Made by a program: the position numbers and the translations under genes
Notes under the pieces: model-generated
Databases searched by the model: none
The model's input: the letters and a program-made list of their open reading frames with translations, nothing else
Told to the model about the DNA's origin: nothing
Source: Gracilibacillus timonensis
GTDB lineage: Bacteria > Bacillota > Bacilli > Bacillales > Amphibacillaceae
Length of the DNA stretch: 64,000 nucleotides
Assembly (NCBI RefSeq): GCF_900086715.1
Contig: NZ_FLKH01000010.1
Location: 620,001-684,000, forward strand
Direction of reading: 5' to 3'
In this document: positions 63,539-64,000 of the stretch, piece by piece
How the letters are laid out: each line of letters starts with the position of its first letter
How positions within the stretch are numbered: position 1 is the first letter of the stretch

Positions 63539-64000
63539 TTATTCAGGATTAATCGGGAATGCCACTAAGCCTTGGTTAAGCTGCTGACACTTTTCCATTA
63601 ATTGTGCCGGGCTTTGTTGTTCTGTCACAAGATATAGCTGATAATCGAACTCATAAAAGCCGGACAAATCCACCTTAAAATTGGTTTCCCAAAAGTTATT
63701 CATCACCCAGGAGTAAACTGGCTGTTGGTTTTTCTCATGGAGCTTAGGGTTAGCCAGTTCCACCGGATGATGTGCCAGCGAACCTAACGTAATGAGTGGC
63801 GTATCTTTGATCGCAACTACAAAGGCGCTCTCGTCTCCCGTAAAGGCAAGCCCATTCTGTAATGAATAAAATTCGGTATTCGTTCCGGGCAATTGATCGA
63901 TCACTGGTCGAAGCATGGCACCTGTCTTTTCAATAAATAATTCGCCATTTCTTCTCATCTGAAACGGTAAGGCTATATAAAGATTCTCTGGCGCCCACTC
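63539..64000 (-). CDS. GH38-related alpha-mannosidase, C-terminal part (5' end outside the window)
   Basis: The frame is open from the window edge to the stop at 63539, 153 codons; an internal ATG at 63958 is not the start, since coding-like sequence (WAPENLYIALPF) continues upstream. The region looks like a GH38-type C-terminal beta domain (GLAFTGDESAFVVAIKDTPLITLG, SWVMNNFWETNF). It is the upstream partner of the DUF5054 gene. Whether the missing part has the HxHWDREW motif cannot be seen here. Confidence 0.7.
   Translation of the reverse strand, partial: EWAPENLYIALPFQMRRNGELFIEKTGAMLRPVIDQLPGTNTEFYSLQNGLAFTGDESAFVVAIKDTPLITLGSLAHHPVELANPKLHEKNQQPVYSWVMNNFWETNFKVDLSGFYEFDYQLYLVTEQQSPAQLMEKCQQLNQGLVAFPINPE

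Overview
The window looks like chromosomal DNA from a low-GC, spore-forming-type Bacillota, most likely a halotolerant Bacillaceae (Gracilibacillus/Virgibacillus/Oceanobacillus-like; this placement is an inference). Supporting signs are strong AGGAGG-type ribosome binding sites, a sigW-rsiW-cdaA-cdaR-glmM gene order followed at a distance by glmS, a glmS ribozyme, a LicT-type antitermination system and a YjdJ-like (DUF4306) membrane protein. Most genes lie on the minus strand.

Layout. 1-7.4 kb: an alpha-mannan/N-glycan locus (GH38, GH125, GH92) with a GntR-type regulator. 7.5-12.4 kb: a HAD phosphatase, then a debris zone in which an IS1341-type TnpB element abuts an isoleucyl-tRNA synthetase gene that has lost its 5' third. 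12.5-16.7 kb: a C69-type dipeptidase, a PhnB-like VOC protein, and an MFS exporter with a TetR regulator and matching operators. 16.8-26.6 kb: a cell-wall block with two amidases, a polysaccharide deacetylase and a sensor kinase/response regulator, divergent from a VanG-like D-Ala-D-Ser ligase, VanXY and a twice-frameshifted VanT. Three promoters in this block carry the same 11-bp-periodic direct repeat. 27-29 kb: an SDR-like protein, two micro-proteins and a TetR regulator sharing operators. 29.2-35.5 kb: a beta-glucoside PTS operon (two GH1, IIBCA, LicT) with two RAT/terminator switches. 35.7-38 kb: glmS with its ribozyme. 38.3-44.8 kb: an overlapping seven-gene ABC transporter/phosphoesterase/PHP/DeoR operon lying between glmS and glmM. 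45.15-45.76 kb: twelve 51-bp tandem repeats. 45.8-50.8 kb: glmM, cdaR, cdaA, rsiW, sigW. 51.2-55.9 kb: a sucrose regulon (scrR, scrB, divergent scrA). 55.9-60.1 kb: an AlwI-like type IIS restriction-modification pair. 60.28-60.53 kb: five more copies of the 51-bp repeat. 60.5-64 kb: a YjdJ-like protein and two GH38-related genes, the last cut by the window edge.

Functionally the window combines glycan and sugar use (mannosides, beta-glucosides, sucrose) with envelope homeostasis (GlcN-6-P and c-di-AMP synthesis, SigW, peptidoglycan remodelling, a D-Ser-type glycopeptide-resistance-like set). The most notable items are the van-like cluster with its apparent local regulon, the paired 51-bp repeat arrays, the cysteine-less TnpB element beside a broken ileS, and the operon inserted between glmM and glmS.
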